Source of the DNA: an uncultured Erysipelotrichaceae bacterium | GTDB lineage: Bacteria; Bacillota_I; Bacilli_A; Erysipelotrichales; Erysipelotrichaceae | DNA length: 8,779 nucleotides | Reading direction: 5' to 3' | Assembly: GCA_902784015.1 (NCBI GenBank) | Contig: CACZTC010000149.1 | Span: forward strand, 1 to 8,779 | Part shown: one piece after another, positions 6,023 through 8,779 of the stretch | How positions within the stretch are numbered: position 1 is the stretch's first letter | Layout: each line of letters starts with the position of its first letter | Translations under genes and position numbers: made by a program | Notes under the pieces: generated by a model | Database searches by the model: none | The model's input: the letters and a program-made list of their open reading frames with translations, nothing else | Told to the model about the DNA's origin: nothing

Positions 6023-7018
6023 TTATTGTTGTACAAAAGCAGGAGTATCAGCTGGAGCATCTAAGTATTTCTTTAATTCATCATCAAGTTTTAATAGTGT
6101 GATTGAATATCCTTCCATATCTAAAGAAGTCATATAGTTACCAACTATTGTCTTGTATACTTTTAAGCCTTTGTCAGCTAATACTTTAGAGATATGATTA
6201 TTTGCAACTAATAGTTCCATTAATGGTGTTCCACCCATACCGTTAACCATAACAGCGATTTCATCACCACTATTGTAGATACCTTCGTCTAAAATCTTGC
6301 CTAATAATTTATCAGAAATTTCGTCTACAGTACTAATCTTTTCACGATGTGTACCTGGTTCACCATGGATACCAATACCGATTTCGATTTCATCTTCTGT
6401 TAGATCGAAGCTTGGTTTTCCAGCAGCAGGAACTGTACAAGCATCTACAGCCATACCCATTGAACGAACATTTTCGATTACTTTTTCAGCAATACGTTTA
6501 ACATCATCTAATCCGCCACCTGCTTCAGCGCAAGCACCAGCTAATTTATGGATGAAGATTGTACCAGCAATACCACGACGGCCTGTTGTCCATGTACTAT
6601 TTTCAACTGCTACGTCATCACCAATTACTACTTGTTCAACTTCAATTCCTTCATCTCTAGCCATGTCAGCAGCCATTTCGAAGTTCATTACGTCACCAGT
6701 ATAGTTTTTGATTACTAATAATACACCTTTACCGCCATTAGCAGCTTTGATAGCTTCATAAACTTGGTCTGGAGTAGGAGATGTAAATACAGCACCAGCA
6801 ACAGCTGCATCTAACATACCTTTTCCAACGAACCCACCATGTGCAGGTTCATGTCCAGAACCTCCACCAGAGATTAAAGCGACTTTCCCATCAGAGCCAC
6901 CTGCACGAACTAGAACTTCTAGTCCTTCGAGACGTTTTACGTACTGTGGGTACGCAGCTGTCATGCCATCCAGCATTTCATTTACGACATCGTCTACTTG
7001 ATTAATTAGTTTCTTCAT
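6023..7018 (-). CDS. dhaK: PTS-dependent dihydroxyacetone kinase, substrate-binding subunit DhaK
   Basis: DhaK binds dihydroxyacetone covalently as a hemiaminal so that phosphate can be passed to it from DhaL-bound ADP/ATP, giving dihydroxyacetone phosphate for glycolysis. Visible are GGGSGHEP with H56, TGD with D109 (the same positions as catalytic H56 and D109 of the E. coli protein), and the substrate-binding histidine H218 in GIGIHGEPG, corresponding to E. coli H230. The C-terminal segment NGMGGTP and GNYMTSLDMEG is also typical. At 331 residues it is slightly shorter than E. coli DhaK (about 356). AAGGAGG (7024-7030) lies 5 bases before the start. It is the last gene of a dhaL-dhaM-dhaK operon, 62 bases after dhaM, with two hairpins in the gap. 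The usual order places dhaK first. Confidence 0.96.
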   Translation of the reverse strand: MKKLINQVDDVVNEMLDGMTAAYPQYVKRLEGLEVLVRAGGSDGKVALISGGGSGHEPAHGGFVGKGMLDAAVAGAVFTSPTPDQVYEAIKAANGGKGVLLVIKNYTGDVMNFEMAADMARDEGIEVEQVVIGDDVAVENSTWTTGRRGIAGTIFIHKLAGACAEAGGGLDDVKRIAEKVIENVRSMGMAVDACTVPAAGKPSFDLTEDEIEIGIGIHGEPGTHREKISTVDEISDKLLGKILDEGIYNSGDEIAVMVNGMGGTPLMELLVANNHISKVLADKGLKVYKTIVGNYMTSLDMEGYSITLLKLDDELKKYLDAPADTPAFVQQ

Positions 7019-7046
7019 ATTTTCCTCCTTTTTTAATGAAGAATAT

Positions 7047-7076
7047 GGCGTTACCGCCTAAAGCCTTAAGGCTTTA
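7047..7076 (-). promoter_or_regulatory. Tandem intercistronic hairpins between dhaM and dhaK
   Basis: On the transcribed strand an 18-base perfect palindrome, TAAAGCCTTAAGGCTTTA (7076-7059), is directly followed by GGCG-GTAA-CGCC (7058-7047), a GC stem closed by a GNRA-type tetraloop. No T run follows, so these are not typical terminators. They more likely block 3' exonucleases or slow decay from the 5' side, setting different amounts of the dhaM and dhaK messages. The dhaK ribosome binding site lies 17 bases beyond. Confidence 0.65.
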
Positions 7077-7080
7077 AATC

Positions 7081-7473
7081 CTATTTATATACCTTTTGGA
7101 ATGTTTTAGTATTTTCTGCTTCTTGAAGAACTTTATCAAAGTCAGAACCTATAGATGCTTCAACTGCGGCAATAATAGCTCCTTCAACAATAGGGGCATC
7201 CGCAATTTGAACTTTGATATCTTCATCCAACATATCAATAGCTGTTTCTGCAGAAATAATACCGCTACCTAAGTCAGCTAATACAACAACACCATCACCA
7301 CTATTAGCTTCTTTAATAGCTTCCATTATTCTAATTGCATCAGTTCCAATACTGCCATCATCTAAGCCAGCAGCACAATGTAAACCTTCATAACCGCTAG
7401 CCATTTCTAAAGCTAAATCTTTGATGCCTTCCGCAATTTTATAGCTATGACTTACTATTACTAATCCAACCAT
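7081..7473 (-). CDS. dhaM: PTS-dependent dihydroxyacetone kinase, phosphoryl donor subunit DhaM (EIIA-Man fold only)
   Basis: DhaM takes phosphate from HPr of the phosphotransferase system and re-phosphorylates the ADP held on DhaL. The N-terminus MVGLVIVSHSYKIAEG shows the EIIA-mannose type phosphorylatable histidine, H9. The segments LADLGSGIISAETAIDML and VEGAIIAAVEA are typical of this fold. At 130 residues it is a single domain, as in Lactococcus, and lacks the HPr-like and Enzyme I-like domains of E. coli DhaM. It therefore depends on the cell's general HPr. The gene starts 3 bases after the dhaL stop with AAAGGA inside the dhaL 3' end, so translational coupling is likely. Confidence 0.95.
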   Translation of the reverse strand: MVGLVIVSHSYKIAEGIKDLALEMASGYEGLHCAAGLDDGSIGTDAIRIMEAIKEANSGDGVVVLADLGSGIISAETAIDMLDEDIKVQIADAPIVEGAIIAAVEASIGSDFDKVLQEAENTKTFQKVYK

Positions 7474-7476
7474 ATT

Positions 7477-8097
7477 TTATCCTTTTAAAAAGTCACGAAT
7501 TGTTTCAAGAGTTAATGTAGCTGAAGTTGCGCCAGGATCTTGGTGACCAATACTACGATCACCTAAATAAGATGCTCTACCTTTAGTAGCACGAATTGTC
7601 TTAGTATATTCAATTCCTTTTTCAGCTTCTTCGCAAGCAGCTTCTAAAGCTCCTAATAAATCTTCGCCACCATTAATCTTTTCCATATAAACATCATAAG
7701 CAGGTAACAATGAATCTAACATTGTCTTTTCACCTTTTTCGGCTTTACCTCTTTTTTGAATCCCTTCAATTGCGACTCTTAGCATTTCACCAAAATCTTC
7801 TTTAGTAATTTCTGTTTTGCCTTGAACTACTTTACCAGCCTCCATATATGCAGTTCCATATAATGGTCCTGATGCTCCACCAACAGTTGATAACAAAGTC
7901 ATACCTGTTTTCTTTAAAGCACCGCCAATATCAGCATCATCAGCATTCAGCTTTTCAATTACCGCATTAAAGCCACGGGCCATATTAACTCCATGGTCTG
8001 CATCACCGATCTCGCGGTCAAGGTCAGTTAAAAAATCTTTGTTTGTCTGGATCGTTTCATTAATCTTGACAATACAGTCATATATTCTGCTAGACAT
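7477..8097 (-). CDS. dhaL: PTS-dependent dihydroxyacetone kinase, nucleotide-binding subunit DhaL
   Basis: DhaL holds an ADP that acts as a fixed cofactor: DhaM phosphorylates it to ATP, which then phosphorylates the dihydroxyacetone on DhaK. The metal-binding aspartates are D27, D32 and D34 in LDREIGDADHG, matching E. coli D30, D35 and D37. Nucleotide-pocket motifs GGASGPLYG, GEKTMLDSLLPA and GRASYLGDRSIGHQDPGATS are present. The length of 206 residues is normal. AAGGAGG (8105-8111) lies 7 bases before the ATG. This is the first gene of the - strand operon, so it leads the transcript from the divergent glpK/dha region. Confidence 0.96.
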   Translation of the reverse strand: MSSRIYDCIVKINETIQTNKDFLTDLDREIGDADHGVNMARGFNAVIEKLNADDADIGGALKKTGMTLLSTVGGASGPLYGTAYMEAGKVVQGKTEITKEDFGEMLRVAIEGIQKRGKAEKGEKTMLDSLLPAYDVYMEKINGGEDLLGALEAACEEAEKGIEYTKTIRATKGRASYLGDRSIGHQDPGATSATLTLETIRDFLKG

Positions 8098-8203
8098 TAT
8101 CTTTCCTCCTTATCCAAAAAGATTTTTATATCTGAATTATTATGATTACAAACTTGATTAACTTAATATTACTATGACTATTTTTCTTCTTCAAGATTCT
8201 TTA

Positions 8204-8232
8204 TTCATTTTTTTAATAACAAAATTTGTCAA
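8204..8232 (-). promoter_or_regulatory. Candidate dhaLMK promoter
   Basis: On the - strand a perfect TTGACA lies at 8232-8227. The -10 is weak at any sensible spacing: AATGAA (8209-8204, 17 bp) or ATGAAT (8208-8203, 18 bp). A poor -10 beside a perfect -35 would fit a promoter needing an activator. An alternative closer to dhaL is TTGTAA followed 15 bases later by TATAAA near 8129-8124. Confidence 0.35.
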
Positions 8233-8234
8233 GT

Positions 8235-8267
8235 ATTTTTTTCATATTTTATGTGAAATTTTTTTCA
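8235..8267 (+). repeat. 10-base direct repeat ATTTTTTTCA, 23 bases apart
   Basis: ATTTTTTTCA occurs at 8235-8244 and again at 8258-8267, where the second copy forms one arm of the palindrome at 8252-8269. A period of 23 bases is about two helical turns, so the copies face the same side of the DNA. It is T-rich, so chance remains possible. Confidence 0.5.
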
Positions 8268-8269
8268 CA
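8252..8269. promoter_or_regulatory. Palindromic operator candidate between divergent promoters
   Basis: TGTGAAA (8252-8258) and TTTCACA (8263-8269) are exact reverse complements around TTTT; the arms extend outward four more positions with one mismatch. The half-sites resemble those of Rex (TTGTGAA/TTCACAA) and CRP/FNR-family proteins (TGTGA/TCACA), but the spacing differs: six bases between TGTGAA and TTCACA rather than Rex's four, and eight between TGTGA and TCACA rather than CRP's six. The centre is about 52 bases upstream of the predicted glpK start site. Confidence 0.6.
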
Positions 8270-8278
8270 AAAATACTA

Positions 8279-8306
8279 TTGACTAGTTTCTCTAAAATGA
8301 TAATAT
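8279..8306 (+). promoter_or_regulatory. Probable glpK promoter
   Basis: TTGACT (8279-8284) and TAATAT (8301-8306) are separated by 16 bases, and TG at 8298-8299 gives an extended -10. Predicted start is near 8313, giving a leader of about 194 bases. A second TATAAT at 8466-8471 lies closer to glpK but has no -35 at a proper distance. Confidence 0.7.
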
Positions 8307-8410
8307 GAAATCAGAATTACTGAAACTTTTATGAAAGAAAGTGAAGAAGACAATTTAATTTAATATAACAAAAAATAAGTAGTATTTCATCTGCTCCTTT
8401 TATCGTCAAA

Positions 8411-8467
8411 GAATCTATAAAGATTCATACCTACCTATAAGAAAGGTTATTAAAGCTATAAGCTTTA
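8411..8467 (+). promoter_or_regulatory. Small hairpins in the glpK leader
   Basis: Three potential stems follow each other: GAATCT (8411-8416) with AGATTC (8421-8426) around ATAA; ACCT (8433-8436) with AGGT (8444-8447); and TAAAGCT (8451-8457) with AGCTTTA (8461-8467) around ATA. None is followed by a T run, so they are not terminators. They may affect message stability or be protein sites; they match no riboswitch I recognise. Confidence 0.4.
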
Positions 8468-8506
8468 TAATATGCCAATAATAATATCTAAAGAAGGAGG
8501 TAAACA

Positions 8507-8779
8507 ATGGCAAAGTATGTAATGGCGCTAGATGCTGGTACAACCAGTAACAGATGTATCCTTTTCAACGAAAAAGGTGAAATGTGCTCTGTAGCGCAAA
8601 AAGAATTTACTCAACACTATCCAAAACCAGGTTGGGTTGAGCACGATGCAAATGAAATTTGGTCAACACAATTAGGAGTTGCTGTTGAAGCAATGCAAAA
8701 AGTTGGTGCAAGTGCAGAAGACATTGCTGCAATTGGTATCACTAACCAACGTGAAACTACAATTGTTTGGGACAGAAAA
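8507..8779 (+). CDS. glpK: Glycerol kinase, N-terminal 91 codons (cut by window edge)
   Basis: GlpK phosphorylates glycerol with ATP to sn-glycerol-3-phosphate, trapping it in the cytoplasm. The FGGY-family N-terminal phosphate-binding motif is LDAGTTSNR (8-16), where many GlpK proteins have [18 protein letters not shown] (38-47) and [15 protein letters not shown] (75-89) are almost identical to the E. coli enzyme, with R82-E83 in the glycerol-binding position. AAGGAGG (8494-8500) lies 6 bases before the ATG. The reading frame is open to the last base of the window; the HPr-phosphorylated histidine loop and the C-terminal domain lie outside. It is divergent from dhaLMK, joining the two routes by which glycerol or dihydroxyacetone enters glycolysis. 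The A10 variant of the motif is noted but not alarming. Confidence 0.95.
   Translation, partial: MAKYVMALDAGTTSNRCILFNEKGEMCSVAQKEFTQHYPKPGWVEHDANEIWSTQLGVAVEAMQKVGASAEDIAAIGITNQRETTIVWDRK

Larger units (their letters stand above)
8098..8506. other. Divergent control region between dhaL and glpK (409 bases without a gene)
   Basis: The region is very AT-rich. It holds a good glpK promoter, a candidate dha promoter facing the other way, a TGTGAAA/TTTCACA palindrome between their -35 boxes, a 10-base direct repeat, and a long glpK leader with small hairpins. No T-run terminator typical of a GlpP-type antitermination leader is visible, no clear catabolite-responsive (cre) element was found, and no credible protein-coding ORF is present. 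Confidence 0.8.

Noticed and set aside
6297..6704. 135-codon open frame on the + strand inside dhaK
   Set aside because: The - strand dhaK has all catalytic residues; the + strand frame is Ser/Pro/Ile-rich antisense translation with no start signal.
8252..8269. Calling the palindrome a definite Rex or CRP site
   Set aside because: Half-sites look similar, but spacing is two bases longer than both consensus sites, so only an unnamed operator candidate is reported.
8331..8363. Ten-codon ORF (MKESEEDNLI) in the glpK leader as a possible leader peptide
   Set aside because: No ribosome binding site precedes it, and it is rich only in Glu with no attenuator structure nearby; a short chance ORF is more likely.
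8466..8471. TATAAT near glpK as its main promoter
   Set aside because: The hexamers 16-18 bases upstream (around AAGGTT) do not resemble a -35, while the upstream TTGACT-16-TAATAT with extended TG is much better.
8472..8522. Sixteen-codon ORF overlapping the glpK start, a possible coupling ORF
   Set aside because: No ribosome binding site before its ATG, and the sequence includes the glpK ribosome binding site itself; composition is unremarkable.
1..8779. CRISPR arrays, insertion sequences, integration sites, tRNA genes or defence islands
   Set aside because: No regularly spaced repeats, transposase or integrase motifs, terminal repeats with target duplications, or tRNA-like cloverleaf were seen; all large ORFs belong to known housekeeping or metabolic families.

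Overview
The window is a stretch of conserved chromosome from a low-GC Gram-positive bacterium. The evidence is very AT-rich intergenic DNA, strong AAGGAGG-type ribosome binding sites, a Bacillus-like (class B) RNase P RNA, an RNase Y gene, the pgsA-recA-rny neighbourhood typical of Firmicutes, and a PTS-dependent dihydroxyacetone kinase with a one-domain DhaM. An anaerobic or microaerophilic gut Firmicute, perhaps of the Erysipelotrichia type, would fit. That placement is an impression from protein style and gene content, not a demonstrated assignment.

Layout. Positions 1-140 hold the 3' part of rnpB (RNase P RNA, cut by the left edge) with its terminator. pgsA (213-806) and recA (853-1887) follow on the + strand, then an ahpC plus AhpF-like pair (1985-4182) with its own promoter region and a strong terminator. 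rny (4341-5900) has a near-consensus promoter and a hairpin predicted at its mRNA 5' end. Three perfect inverted repeats lie at 5906-6002, between rny and the convergent dha operon. On the - strand, read from right to left, come dhaL (8097-7477), dhaM (7473-7081) and dhaK (7018-6023). A 409-base divergent control region (8098-8506) separates dhaL from glpK, whose first 91 codons run off the right edge.

How the genes work together. The left half is housekeeping: tRNA processing, phosphatidylglycerol synthesis, recombination and repair, and mRNA decay. AhpC with the AhpF-like flavoprotein forms a hydroperoxide-detoxifying module placed between recA and rny. The right half is a C3 sugar-alcohol module: GlpK phosphorylates glycerol with ATP, and DhaK-DhaL-DhaM phosphorylate dihydroxyacetone with phosphate from the PTS. 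Both feed lower glycolysis and are probably co-controlled from the shared divergent region.

I see no insertion sequence, phage, CRISPR array, tRNA or defence system. The most notable points are the permuted domain order of the AhpF-like protein, the palindrome between the two divergent promoters, the L-M-K order of the dha operon with hairpins before dhaK, and the GNRA-type hairpin at the predicted 5' end of the rny mRNA.
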